Shown: positions 1 through 8,614 of the stretch, piece by piece | Layout: each line of letters begins with the position of its first letter | Numbering within the stretch: the first letter of the stretch is position 1 | The notes under the pieces: generated by a model | What the model was told of the DNA's origin: nothing | Database searches by the model: none | Seen by the model: only the letters and a program-made list of their open reading frames with translations | Program-made: the position numbers and the translations under genes | Origin: Spirochaetaceae bacterium | Lineage (GTDB): Bacteria > Spirochaetota > Spirochaetia > Treponematales > Rectinemataceae | Reading direction: 5' to 3' | NCBI GenBank assembly: GCA_025358255.1 | Contig: JANYKC010000012.1 | Coordinates: forward strand, 1 to 64,000 | Length of the DNA stretch: 64,000 bases

Positions 1-169
1 GATCTCCAGGACACGCACCGCGTCAGGCCTGAAGGTGAAATGCCGTCTGGACAAGCGGAAATACCCGATAGGGAAGGTGGTCACCGAGCAGGAATGGGAA
101 TCGATTGCCATAGTCCCCGCCAACTTTCACGGGAATTGGAACTACACGATCAAACCGCGCCGAAAATAG
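1..169 (+). CDS. ISAzo13-like transposase, C-terminal end (partial)
   Basis: Only the last 55 codons lie in the window; the reading frame is open from base 2 to the TAG at 167-169. The peptide includes GLKVKCRLDKRKYPIGKVV and ends FHGNWNYTIKPRRK. A 'FH-x-WNYTI' ending is what I know from the C-terminus of ISAzo13-family (Rhodopirellula-type DDE) transposases. The catalytic domain would be upstream, outside the window, so it cannot be said whether the element is intact. The AT-richer stretch just after the stop (about 170-220) may hold the right end of the element, but no terminal repeat can be recognised without the left end. Confidence 0.6.
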   Translation, partial: ISRTRTASGLKVKCRLDKRKYPIGKVVTEQEWESIAIVPANFHGNWNYTIKPRRK

Positions 170-949
170 TTTTTGGCAATGTTATTGTTGCGCAGACCCT
201 TATCCTCTCGCTTGCTCAAAGCATATCCATTTGCTTGACTACAGTTTTTGCCTATATAGGCGTGGTGTCAAGCGAAAGAACCAAAAAGGGGCGCCGACTC
301 TGCCTATTCAAGAATCGACGCCCAGGGACAAGACGGCCGGAGGAAGCCAGCCGCCAATCTTGCGATCACATAGTATCGGGAGTCCAGCATCTCCGGGTAT
401 GAGGGGCCTCAAGGGTCCATCGATGCTCAGATTCTCCACCATCCCGGCCCAAGCATGATGCGAGGTTGAGGTCTTCAGGATTGAAGGCCCGTTCCCACGG
501 ATAGCGGCTGCAATTCTTGCAAGTGTGAATTGCCCCGGGGTCCTACCCTCGGGCCAAGAGCCGAAAATCCCGAGTGGGGGCAGCGCAAGCGCCCGCAGGC
601 GCACCGCAAGCGGAGCTCGCGACGCGCCGAGGACGCTGGAGCGCGGGGGAGCCGCGACTGAAAAGGCCCTTTGGCGAGAAGCATCCCCGCGCGCTCTTCT
701 CTTCCATCCAGAAAGGCGAAAGCCTGCATTTGCTCGCATCCATTGGTTGAGCCCAGCCCCAGCCTTTGAGAAAAGCAGCAGCGCCGCGGGTGGTGGGGAA
801 AGGCAGGGGAGTGCGCGCTCCCGTCGCGCGCACCTTCCCCTGCCTTCCCCCGCCAGGCCCCGCTGATCAAGTCTTGAAAAGGTTCGAGCAAGCCCCGCGC
901 GCGGTGAGGTGACGAAAAGAGCGAAAAAAGAGCGCTCCCCCCTTCCTCG
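170..949. other. Gene-poor spacer before radA
   Basis: About 780 bases between the transposase fragment and the radA promoter. Several long open frames cross it on both strands, but their translations are Arg/Pro/Ala-rich, have no recognisable motifs and disagree with each other, as expected of G+C-rich noncoding DNA. The only structured item I see is a copy of a dispersed repeat at about 700-790. No RNA gene was recognised. Confidence 0.5.
700..790 (-). repeat. Dispersed repeat, copy A
   Basis: On the minus strand this stretch reads TTTTCTCAAAGGCT, then GG/GGG runs, then ACCAATGGATGC (736-747), then CTTTCTGGATGGAAG. The same order of blocks occurs on the plus strand at about 8472-8550, with identity in the 12-base core and partial identity around it. 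The copies are in opposite orientation, and both lie in intergenic DNA. No function is evident. Confidence 0.45.
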
Positions 950-979
950 TTGAATCGGAAGCCCTGCGTCGAGTACGAT
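950..979 (+). promoter_or_regulatory. radA promoter (leaderless type)
   Basis: TTGAAT at 950-955, 18-base spacer, TACGAT at 974-979. Only 8 bases separate the -10 hexamer from the radA ATG at 988, so the predicted transcript starts at or next to the start codon. Confidence 0.6.
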
Positions 980-987
980 GGGAGCCC

Positions 988-2349
988 ATGAGCGCAAAGA
1001 AATCCCTCTCAGTCTACCGATGCTCGAACTGCGGACACGTCGAGTCAAAATGGCTGGGCCGCTGCCCCGAGTGCGGCGAATGGAACAGCCTGCGCGAGAG
1101 CCAGGCGATCGACCCGAAGGCCGACCGCGCGGGCGAGACCTTCCCCATCCCCATCGGGTCCATCGACCCCAAGACGGGCGAGCGCATGTCCACGGGCTCC
1201 GCCGAGATGGACCGGGTCCTTGGTGGGGGGCTCATGCGGGGCTCGGCCATCCTCGTGGGCGGGGAGCCGGGGATTGGCAAGTCGACCCTCCTCCTCCAGA
1301 TCGCCGCCAAGGCAGCCGCTCCCGGCCGCGTCCTCTACGTCTCCGGAGAGGAATCGCCCGCCCAGCTGCGGCTCCGCGCCGACCGTGTCGGGGCGTTGCG
1401 GGAAGGTCTTGAGGTCTTTTGTTCAGGCCGGCTCGAGGCGATAAAGGCCGCGCTCGAGACGCTGAAGCCGAGCCTCGTGGTGATAGACTCGATCCAGACC
1501 CTCCATTCGGAGGAAGCCGGCGCGGTGCCGGGCACGGCCAACCAGATCAAGTACTGCGCCCAGGAACTCACCAGTTGGGCCAAGGACCGCGACGCGGCGA
1601 TCTTCCTCGTGGCCCATGTCACGAAGGAGGGCATCATTGCCGGGCCCAAGGCCGCCGAGCACCTCGTGGACGCAGTCCTGACCTTCGAGCAGAGCGAGGG
1701 CGAGATGCGCATCCTCCGCGCGAGCAAGAACCGCTTTGGCAGCGCCGAGGAGATCGGCATCTACCGCATGGTGGAGGCCGGCCTCGAGGAGGTCGCCGAT
1801 CCCTCGGGCCTCTTCCTGGTGCGCCGCGCAGGCGACATGCCCGCGGGGGTGGCGGTGGCCGCCGTCCATGAGGGCTCGCGGGTGATCCTGGTCGAGATCC
1901 AGTCCCTCGTGGTGCCGGCCAAGGCGGGCTTCACGAGGATATACAGCGAGCGCATCGACGCAGGGCGCGTGGCCAGGGTCGCGGCAGTCCTCGAGAAGTG
2001 CACGGGCCTGCGCTTTTCCGACCAGGACCTCTACGTGAACGTGGCGGGCGGCATGCGCCTGGGCGAGCCGGGGATCGACCTGGCCTTGGCGGCGGCCCTC
2101 TACTCTGCGCGTTCCAACCTGGCCCTGCCGGCGGCTTCCGCCCTCGCCGGGGAGCTATCGCTTGCCGGGGAGGTGAGGCCGGTCAGGCAGATGCGGCGGC
2201 GCGCGCGGGCGGCTGCGGCGCTGGGCCTCAACCTGGTCCTCGGGCCCGGTGGCGAGGAAGGCGAGGGCAAGGAATGGAAGGTGGTCGTCGACGCGCGATC
2301 GGCCCTCAAGATCCTTTTCGGGGAGAGGAAAAAGGGGGTGGTGGCATGA
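988..2349 (+). CDS. radA: DNA repair protein RadA (Sms)
   Basis: A 453-residue RadA, the RecA-like helicase that promotes branch migration during recombination. In order: an N-terminal zinc finger (CSNCG at residues 11-15 and CPEC near 27-30), a Walker A motif GEPGIGKST (92-100), the RadA signature KNRFGS (247-252), and a C-terminal Lon-protease-like domain containing VNVAGGMRLGEPGIDLA. The length is normal for the family. The start is the ATG that follows the predicted -10 element by 8 bases; a GGGAG sits too close to act as a good ribosome site. It overlaps the next gene by ATGA, so the two are probably co-transcribed. Confidence 0.97.
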   Translation: MSAKKSLSVYRCSNCGHVESKWLGRCPECGEWNSLRESQAIDPKADRAGETFPIPIGSIDPKTGERMSTGSAEMDRVLGGGLMRGSAILVGGEPGIGKSTLLLQIAAKAAAPGRVLYVSGEESPAQLRLRADRVGALREGLEVFCSGRLEAIKAALETLKPSLVVIDSIQTLHSEEAGAVPGTANQIKYCAQELTSWAKDRDAAIFLVAHVTKEGIIAGPKAAEHLVDAVLTFEQSEGEMRILRASKNRFGSAEEIGIYRMVEAGLEEVADPSGLFLVRRAGDMPAGVAVAAVHEGSRVILVEIQSLVVPAKAGFTRIYSERIDAGRVARVAAVLEKCTGLRFSDQDLYVNVAGGMRLGEPGIDLALAAALYSARSNLALPAASALAGELSLAGEVRPVRQMRRRARAAAALGLNLVLGPGGEEGEGKEWKVVVDARSALKILFGERKKGVVA

Positions 2350-2750
2350 GGATCGAGCGGAAAGTGGTCCTTCCGTCCCTGCTGTGGTTCCTCATCCTGT
2401 CCGCCATCCCGGTCTGGGAATTCGCCACCGGCGGGATGAGGCTGTACCTGTGTGTCCTCCTGGAGCTTTTCGCCGGCGCGATGGCGGCCATGGGTTTCCG
2501 GCAGAGGAGAATCGGCAGGGTCCTCTACGAGTCCGATGACGAGAAGATCGCCATCAAGGGCTGCAAGGAAAGGGCCTTGGATCCGGACGTCATCCTGCGG
2601 CGGGAGATCGTCCGGGTTGAGCAGGGAAAGAGGCAATTGGTCATATGCACCTCGGACGGCGCCAGGATATGGCTCAAGGCGCTGGGGAGGTACTCAGGCG
2701 CAGTCAGGAAGGACATCGAAGGGAAAATGGCGGTGACCGAGACGGAGTGA
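2346..2750 (+). CDS. Small membrane protein of unknown function
   Basis: A 134-residue protein starting at the ATG that overlaps the radA stop codon (ATGA), which points to translational coupling. Residues about 8-25 (PSLLWFLILSAIPVWEF) and 31-48 (LYLCVLLELFAGAMAAMGF) form two membrane segments, followed by a soluble tail of about 85 residues. The tail alternates short hydrophobic and charged stretches and resembles the PH-like tails of small bacterial membrane proteins, but I do not recognise the family. It seems intact. Nothing links it to RadA function beyond position. Confidence 0.7.
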   Translation: MRIERKVVLPSLLWFLILSAIPVWEFATGGMRLYLCVLLELFAGAMAAMGFRQRRIGRVLYESDDEKIAIKGCKERALDPDVILRREIVRVEQGKRQLVICTSDGARIWLKALGRYSGAVRKDIEGKMAVTETE

Positions 2751-2820
2751 GGCCTTGACGGGCGCCTATGGATGAAGGGTCCCCGGTACCCTGGACCCGG
2801 CCCGGGACGAACGAAGCCCG

Positions 2821-3158
2821 TCACGAGATCTCGATGCGTCGCGGCTTTTCGGCGTGCTTCGCGTGGAGCTTCAGGGTGAGGATGCCATTGGCGACGGTGG
2901 CCTCCACATGGTCGCGGTCGATGCGCCCATCGAGGGTGAAGCGCTTGGCGAATCTCCCCCGCCGGCTCTCGTGGATGAGGTAGGTCGTGGCCTCCTCCTC
3001 CGCGGCGGGGCTGCCCAGGATGTCCAGGCCTGGTCGAAGATGCCGGCGGATTCGGGCAACCCGAAGAGGTCGAAGGCCTTGTCGTGTTCGCCCTTCATCG
3101 AACCGAAGGCATCCCAGACGTCGGCGCCTGCGGGGCCTTCCCACTTCATGAGTTCCAT
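2821..3158 (-). pseudogene. Small heat-shock protein (Hsp20), internally deleted
   Basis: The start ATG at 3158 has a good ribosome site (GGGAGG) and begins MELMKWEGPAGADVWDAFG, an sHsp-like N-terminus. The C-terminal part of an alpha-crystallin domain is present but in another frame: RRGRFAKRFTLDGRIDRDHV, then NGILTLKL, then the end EKPRRIEIS. The first half of the crystallin domain, roughly 50-60 residues, is missing, and the frame changes near 3010-3060. Family members are usually about 140-150 residues. The simplest reading is an internal deletion with frameshift that destroyed the chaperone gene. A sequencing error could explain the frameshift but not the missing domain half. Confidence 0.75.
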
Positions 3159-3579
3159 GATCAATCCTCCCTGCGGATGATGTAAGCCGCGCCGCCACAG
3201 GCGGCGGGGCTGTCGCGAACCACAGGGTTCACCTTGAATAAGCAAAAAACGTGCCAGCCTTCAATGGAAGATCAAAGGCCTGCGGCGAGGTAAGACGGAT
3301 TAGGGGGATCGCTGGGAAGTTTCGTAAATGGTTGTGAGGAATATAAATAGCATGCCGAATCAAGCTGGCTGCCCGGGCCGGTGTTTCGTGGCGAAGGGGC
3401 AGTGCTACCGAGATTGTTGGGGCCGGATCGGGAAGCAACACGGAGGATTGATCGAGGCCGTTGCGCTGTTTCGCCAGGAAACAACCCGGTTTTCCCTTTT
3501 CTTTCCCGCTGTTTCTTTTTTTGACATGATCCTCCCCACCCTCACGTCCTTCCTCCCTCGCTTTCGTGCCCCGAGCGGC
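3159..3579. other. Spacer between the hsp20 remnant and malQ
   Basis: About 420 bases. The malQ frame is open upstream to 3328, but the added peptide has no similarity to amylomaltases, so it is treated as noncoding. A perfect TTGACA at 3521-3526 has no -10 element at a usable distance. No other feature is recognised. Confidence 0.4.
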
Positions 3580-3585
3580 TATACT
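3580..3585 (+). promoter_or_regulatory. malQ -10 element (leaderless type)
   Basis: TATACT ends 6 bases before the malQ ATG. No convincing -35 hexamer is seen at 16-18 bases upstream. No Shine-Dalgarno sequence precedes the ATG. Confidence 0.45.
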
Positions 3586-3591
3586 CGAGTT

Positions 3592-5646
3592 ATGAAGTAC
3601 GATCCGCTCAAGAAAGCCGCATCAAGCGGCATCGTCGTTCCCCTCCAGTCCCTGCGCAGCGACGCGAGCAAGGCCGCGGGCGAATTCCCTGACCTGGCCC
3701 TCCTTGGGAAGGTGGCGGCCGAGTGGGGCTTCGACCTGATCCAGCTCCTTCCCGTCAACGATTCGGGCTTCCAGAGTTCGCCCTACTCGGCCCTCTCCGC
3801 CTTTGCCCTCCATCCGCTTTACATTTCGATCGCCGCCCTCCCGGAAGCCGCCGGCCTCGGTGGAGCCCCGTTCAGGAAAGCCGCCCTTGAGCTCTCGGGC
3901 CGCTATGCCGGGGACGAGAGGTTCCGCTACGGCGCCTACCTGGACGAAAAGCTTGGCCTACTTGAGCGCGTGTGGAAGGAAGCCGGAGAGGCCCTGGTCG
4001 CCAAGGGAAGCGAGGCTGTGGCCTTTGCGGAATGGATAGGGGCAAATCCGTGGGTGAAGGCCTATGCGGTCTTTGTGGAGCTCAAGCGCAAGAACGGCGG
4101 TTCGCCCTGGTGGCAGTGGGACAAACTCCGCGACCCGATGGAGGCGGACCTGGAGGCCCTCTGGGCCAAGGGCTCCCTCGTGTCCGGCTGCCGCTTCAGG
4201 GCATGGCTCCAGTGGCGGGCCGAAGGGCAGTTCAGCGCCGCGCGGGAGAGCCTGGACGCGGCCGGCGTGGCCGTGATGGGCGACATCCCCATCCTCATCA
4301 ACGAGGACTCCGCCGATGTCTGGTCGAGGAGGTCGGTCTTCAAGCTGGGGCTGGCGGCAGGCGCACCGCCGGACATGTACGCCGAACTCGGGCAGAACTG
4401 GGGCTTTCCGATCTACGACTGGGAGGCCGCGGCCGCCGACGGCTACAGCTTCTGGAAGGCAAGGCTCGCTTCCGCCGAGAAATACTACGCTGCCTTCCGC
4501 ATCGATCATGTCCTTGGCTTCTTCCGGATCTGGTCGCTTTCCGCCCACGAGAACTCGGGCTACCTTGGCCGCTTCGTGCCCGATTCCTGCATCTCGCGTG
4601 AGGAGCTGGAGCGTTCGGGTTTTTCGGGGGACAGGCTGCGCTGGCTGTGCGAGCCCCACCTCTCGACGGGCCGCCTCATGGCCGCGGCCGGCGACGACGC
4701 GACCGTGGCGATGGAGGCGCAGGAGCTGGCCCTGGACCGCATCGGAAGCGAGGAGCTATTCCTCTTCAAGCGCTCGATCCGGGGAGAGAAGGATATCGAG
4801 GCGCTCGCCGCCCAGGGCGAACCTGGCTACGGCAAGCCAGGCCTGGCGCCGGGCATGAAGGAAGCGCTTCTATCCGCCTGGCGGGATCGTGTGCTCTATG
4901 AGTTCGAGCCCGGGCGCTTTGTGCCCGCGTGGCGGCATGATGCGGCGACGGCATGGCCCACGCTTTCCGATGACGAGCGAGGAAGGTTGGAGGGGCTCTT
5001 CGGCGGGAAGCGCGCCGAAGGCGAGCGCGAGTGGGAGGCCAACGGCAGGAAGCTCCTGGGCACCCTTGTCGGATCAAGCTCGATGCTGCCCTGTGCGGAG
5101 GATCTTGGCGCCGTGCCCGACTGCGTCCCCCGCGTCCTGGCCGAGCTTGGCGTATTCGGCCTCCGGGTCCTTCGCTGGACGCGCGACTGGGAAAAAGGGG
5201 GGCAGCCCTACGTGGCCTTGTCGGACTATCCCCGCCTCACGATCGCCTGTCCCTCGGTGCATGATTCAACCTCCACCCGCGCCTGGTATGAGAGCGAGGC
5301 CGATCGCGGCCAGGTCTGGTCCCTTGCCGCGGCGGCCCTCGGCAAGAACCTGGGGCCCGCGCCCCTCAACCTCGATCCGGCCTCGATGGGCTTGTTGCTC
5401 AAGGCGGTAGCGGCCTCGAACTCGGCGATAGCGGTCTATCCCTTCCAGGACCTCCTGGCCCTGGGCACCGCCTTCAGGGCCGAGCGCGCGGAGGACGAGC
5501 GCGTGAATGTCCCGGGAAGCACGAATGACTGGAACTGGGGATGGCGCCTTCCTGCCACCCTCGAGGCCATCCTCGCCGACGCAAAGCTGGCAAAGGCCGC
5601 GCGATCGGTCGCAAAGCGTCCAGACAGGTCCGCGCAGGCGGAGTAA
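3592..5646 (+). CDS. malQ: 4-alpha-glucanotransferase (amylomaltase), GH77
   Basis: A 684-residue GH77 enzyme that transfers alpha-1,4-glucan segments between maltooligosaccharides, acting in cytoplasmic glycogen and maltodextrin metabolism. The frame contains the N-terminal LLPVNDSGFQSSPYSALSAF block, the catalytic nucleophile in FRIDH (Asp305), the acid/base in AEDLG (Glu503) and the third carboxylate in SVHDS (Asp558). The length is close to the long E. coli-like form. I chose the ATG at 3592, preceded by TATACT, rather than upstream in-frame starts, because homology begins near here (MKYDPLKKAASSGIVVPL). The GH3-like gene follows after 9 bases and may be co-transcribed. Confidence 0.93.
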   Translation: MKYDPLKKAASSGIVVPLQSLRSDASKAAGEFPDLALLGKVAAEWGFDLIQLLPVNDSGFQSSPYSALSAFALHPLYISIAALPEAAGLGGAPFRKAALELSGRYAGDERFRYGAYLDEKLGLLERVWKEAGEALVAKGSEAVAFAEWIGANPWVKAYAVFVELKRKNGGSPWWQWDKLRDPMEADLEALWAKGSLVSGCRFRAWLQWRAEGQFSAARESLDAAGVAVMGDIPILINEDSADVWSRRSVFKLGLAAGAPPDMYAELGQNWGFPIYDWEAAAADGYSFWKARLASAEKYYAAFRIDHVLGFFRIWSLSAHENSGYLGRFVPDSCISREELERSGFSGDRLRWLCEPHLSTGRLMAAAGDDATVAMEAQELALDRIGSEELFLFKRSIRGEKDIEALAAQGEPGYGKPGLAPGMKEALLSAWRDRVLYEFEPGRFVPAWRHDAATAWPTLSDDERGRLEGLFGGKRAEGEREWEANGRKLLGTLVGSSSMLPCAEDLGAVPDCVPRVLAELGVFGLRVLRWTRDWEKGGQPYVALSDYPRLTIACPSVHDSTSTRAWYESEADRGQVWSLAAAALGKNLGPAPLNLDPASMGLLLKAVAASNSAIAVYPFQDLLALGTAFRAERAEDERVNVPGSTNDWNWGWRLPATLEAILADAKLAKAARSVAKRPDRSAQAE

Positions 5647-5655
5647 ACAGGAGCC

Positions 5656-7389
5656 ATGATGTCGACTGCCTTCCGTGGCGCTTCGATGGTGATGGGCGGT
5701 GTCGAGAGCGGCACGCCTGATGGACTTGGCGGCGACGAAGCCGCTTCCCGCATCGCGGACTATGCCGCGGCGGGCATCCGCGCCTTCCTGTTTCCAGGCA
5801 TCCTCCTGCGGGAGCCAAAAAGGCTCCTGGCGCTCACCTGCCTGGCTCGAAGGCTTACCGCCGAGGCTTCGGCCCCTGCGATGGACGAATCCCTCCCTGG
5901 CCGGAAGCCCGTGCTCCTCGCCCTGGGGGGATGGGAAAGGCCCGCCGCGACCTGGCCCACGGCGCCCGGATTGCCGACTCCCCTCGCGTTAGGCGCGACA
6001 CGGGACCGCCGCCTTGCCCGGCGCACGGGTTTCCTTTTTGGCCGGCTTGCCGCGGCCTGCGGCATCGACCTCGTCTTCGGCCCCAACCTCGACCTGGCGA
6101 CAGATCCCAAGGTCGAAGGCGGCATCATGGACCGCTTCGGCGAGGAGCATGCCCTTGTCGAGCTTCTCGGCGCGGCCCTTTTCGCCGGCCTGGAACGCGG
6201 GGGCCTGGCTGCCTGCGCGGGGCGCTTCCCCGGTTGCGGAAGCCTTGTGGGCGACGGACGGGCAGGTCCCCTCATATTGCCCTGGACCAAGGAAAGGCTC
6301 GAGGCCGCCGAGCTCCCGCCCTTCGCGCGGATGATCAAGGCCGGCATCCGGGCAATCCTCGTCGGTCGGGTCCTCGTTCCCGCCCTTGAAGGATCGCGGA
6401 TCCCCGCGGCCCGGAGCGACCTGGTCGTGGAAGGGCGGCTCAGGTCTTCCCTCGGTTTCAAGGGCATGGCCATCGGCGAGCCCCTTGACCTCTGTAGTTC
6501 GAGGCTGCCCGACACCCCGCCCCGACCCGCGGACGGGAGGGTCCGTCTCCCGGCCTGCCCCGGCGATGACATCGAGGGAAGTGGTCGAGCGGCCCTCCTC
6601 GGCTCCCTGGCCGGTTGCGATCTCACCATATGCCTGGGCAAGACGGCGGCCCTCTCGGCGGCTGACTACCTGGACAGGGCCGGGAGGAACGGGGAGCTCC
6701 CGCATCCGCGCATCGCCGTGGCGGAAAAGCGCCTTTCCCTCCTCCTTGAAGGCCTTGGGCGGCGCAAGTCCGGAGGGGGCGACGGTTTGGAATCAGGAGA
6801 AGCCGAAGGAATCGTGACCGCCCCTTCCCTCATCGCGGGCCATGCGTTCAACGTGGCCGAAAAAAGCGCGACAGTGCTTCGTCGACCTGCGGCTTCGCGC
6901 AAAGGCGCCGCCAGGTTCGTGGGCCGGACCGAAGGGCTTTTTGTCCTCGCCTTCCTGCCCTCTTGGGGGTCGGCCCGCGCGGGCGAGGCCGGGAGTGCAT
7001 CGGATGCGGCCAGGACCCTGGGGGAGGAGCTGCCCGGAGCGCGCGTCCTCGTGGTTCCCGCCGAGCCCACCGATTCCGAAGGAAGGCTGGTACTCGCGGC
7101 CCTCGATGACCTGCCCACCGGCGCCACCGAGGCCCTCGTACTCACCTGCGACGCCCACCGCCTGCCGGGCCAGGAAAGCCTCGTCCATGTGCTCGAGGAA
7201 TCGCTTCCCTCAGTGTCCGTCATCTCCCTCCTGGATCCCTATGACGGTGCCTTCTTCCCGAAAGCCCATGCCCTCGGCGCCGTCTATGGCTGCTCTGGAA
7301 GCTCATTGCGCGTCGCCGCTCGGATGGCCCTCGGGAGTATCGAGGCGAAGGGCCGCTGCCCGGTCGCTGTGCTCGGCCTGGAGCTTTGA
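5656..7389 (+). CDS. GH3 (NagZ-like) family protein, probably catalytically dead
   Basis: A 577-residue protein preceded by a CAGGAG ribosome site. Residues about 1-270 follow the beta-N-acetylhexosaminidase (NagZ) pattern: FGPNLDLATDP, GRFPGCGS, ELPPFARMIKAGIRAILVGR, VPALEGSRIPA, LRSSLGFKGMAIGEPLDL. The key residues are altered. The usual KHFPGHG is GRFPGCG, the general acid loop is lost, and the T/S-D-D-L nucleophile site reads GEPL, so the Asp is replaced by Glu. The C-terminal half (about 300 residues) is a GH3 C-terminal-like alpha/beta domain. It could be a binding or regulatory pseudoenzyme or a divergent hydrolase. It lies directly downstream of malQ. Confidence 0.65.
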   Translation: MMSTAFRGASMVMGGVESGTPDGLGGDEAASRIADYAAAGIRAFLFPGILLREPKRLLALTCLARRLTAEASAPAMDESLPGRKPVLLALGGWERPAATWPTAPGLPTPLALGATRDRRLARRTGFLFGRLAAACGIDLVFGPNLDLATDPKVEGGIMDRFGEEHALVELLGAALFAGLERGGLAACAGRFPGCGSLVGDGRAGPLILPWTKERLEAAELPPFARMIKAGIRAILVGRVLVPALEGSRIPAARSDLVVEGRLRSSLGFKGMAIGEPLDLCSSRLPDTPPRPADGRVRLPACPGDDIEGSGRAALLGSLAGCDLTICLGKTAALSAADYLDRAGRNGELPHPRIAVAEKRLSLLLEGLGRRKSGGGDGLESGEAEGIVTAPSLIAGHAFNVAEKSATVLRRPAASRKGAARFVGRTEGLFVLAFLPSWGSARAGEAGSASDAARTLGEELPGARVLVVPAEPTDSEGRLVLAALDDLPTGATEALVLTCDAHRLPGQESLVHVLEESLPSVSVISLLDPYDGAFFPKAHALGAVYGCSGSSLRVAARMALGSIEAKGRCPVAVLGLEL

Positions 7390-7404
7390 AAGCCGGGAGC
7401 TTCC

Positions 7405-7434
7405 TTGACAGTGCCCGCGGACCGAAGCTAGAGT
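7405..7434 (+). promoter_or_regulatory. Promoter of the nucleoside-recognition gene (leaderless type)
   Basis: A perfect TTGACA at 7405-7410, 18-base spacer, TAGAGT at 7429-7434, then 8 bases to the ATG at 7443. The frame is open upstream of the ATG, and the promoter decides the start. Confidence 0.7.
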
Positions 7435-7442
7435 CCCACTCG

Positions 7443-8414
7443 ATGGAAACCACGGAGAAGCCATTCCCGGGCCGATTGGCCGCAGTCGCCGGCCGGGGGA
7501 TGAAGAACGCCGCGAGGTCGATGCTCTTCCTCCTCCTGGTCCTCGTGCCGACGACCCTTGCCGTGGCAATCCTTGACAGGCTTGGGATCCTCCCTTGGAT
7601 CGCAGGGGTTTGCGCACCGGCAACCGCCTATTTCGGACTGCCGGGCAGCGCGGTCCTGCTCTTCGCCTCATCCGCCTTCCTCAACGTCTTCGGCAGCCTG
7701 GGCGTGGCAGGGTCCCTGGCGCTGAATGCCAGGGAATTGACCATCCTGGCTGTCATGTGCCTCGTATCGCACAACCTGCCCCTTGAGAACGGCTTGATGA
7801 AAAAGACCGGGTCCCGGCCGGCCAGGATGACGCTTCTCCGCTTGGGATCAGCGCTTTTCCTTGGCTTCTTGCTGAACCGCCTCTTGCCGGCCTCCATGGC
7901 AGGGGGCAGCCATCCCTTCCCCCCCACCGCTGGCACGGGCGGAGGCGAGGGCCTCGCGGCAATGCTCGGCGCCTGGGCGCAGTCGACCGGCTTGCTCGCG
8001 CTCAAGGCTTCCGCGGTCATCGTGGCGGTGATGATCCTCCTGCGCGCGCTCGAGGAATTCCGCGGGGCGCCGCTCTTGTCAAGGCTCGCCTCGCCTGCGA
8101 TGAAATTCCTGGGCTTCCCGCCCAGCTCAAGTTACCTCCTTCTCATGACCGACCTGGCCGGCTACCGGAGCGGGGCGGGCATCCTCCAGGGCGAGATCGA
8201 GTCGGGCCGCATGAAGCCCCAGGACGGGGACCTCTTCAACCACCACGCCGCGATCTCCCATTCCCTCCTCGCGGATACGGCATTGTTCGCCGTCCTGGGA
8301 CTGTCGGTCTTCTGGCTTGTCATCCCGAGGCTGGCCTTGGCGATCCTGGTGGTGTGGGTGGAGCGGATCCGCAGGCATTACGTGCGGCGGTCGTTCCGCG
8401 CCGGGGTGGCGTGA
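7443..8414 (+). CDS. Nucleoside-recognition (Gate) domain membrane protein
   Basis: A 323-residue integral membrane protein with about 7-8 hydrophobic segments, starting with residues 22-45. Two Gate-domain-like halves are seen: one with SSAFLNVFGSLG and VMCLVSHNLPLENGLM, the other with LLLMTDLAGYRSGAGIL and NHHAAISHSLLADTA. Conserved His and polar residues inside membrane segments are typical of the SpmA/YjiG 'nucleoside recognition' family, whose substrates are mostly unknown. A Gly/Ala-rich loop of about 30 residues separates the halves. The start at 7443 is supported by the promoter just upstream. No membrane partner gene lies next to it. Confidence 0.75.
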   Translation: METTEKPFPGRLAAVAGRGMKNAARSMLFLLLVLVPTTLAVAILDRLGILPWIAGVCAPATAYFGLPGSAVLLFASSAFLNVFGSLGVAGSLALNARELTILAVMCLVSHNLPLENGLMKKTGSRPARMTLLRLGSALFLGFLLNRLLPASMAGGSHPFPPTAGTGGGEGLAAMLGAWAQSTGLLALKASAVIVAVMILLRALEEFRGAPLLSRLASPAMKFLGFPPSSSYLLLMTDLAGYRSGAGILQGEIESGRMKPQDGDLFNHHAAISHSLLADTALFAVLGLSVFWLVIPRLALAILVVWVERIRRHYVRRSFRAGVA

Positions 8415-8471
8415 GGCTCGCTGCGCGCGTCCCCGGAGGCGCCATGGATGCCGAAGCCACCCGTAGCCCTG

Positions 8472-8550
8472 CCTGTTTTTTCGAAGGCTTTGGACGGGGT
8501 TTGACCAATGGATGCCGTCATGGAATGCCGTGGCCTTTTATGGAAGGGTG
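8472..8550 (+). repeat. Dispersed repeat, copy B
   Basis: Plus-strand match to the repeat at 700-790: TTTTTTCGAAGGCTT, a GG-rich stretch, the identical core ACCAATGGATGC (8504-8515), then GCCTTTTATGGAAGG. It lies in the 200-base spacer between two convergent genes. Confidence 0.45.
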
Positions 8551-8614
8551 CCTGGTTAAGGGGCGGCGCGGCGTGGTTGCCGGCGGCGCGTGGGGGAAGA
8601 CTGCGCGGGCTGCG

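Noticed and set aside
308-1048. 246-codon open frame on the minus strand across the radA promoter
   Set aside because: Composition is Arg/Ala/Pro-rich without motifs, it overlaps the radA start and promoter, and two other frames are equally open here, as expected for G+C-rich noncoding DNA.
3521-3526. Perfect TTGACA as the malQ -35 element
   Set aside because: The only -10-like hexamer near malQ is 53 bases downstream, far outside the usable spacing.
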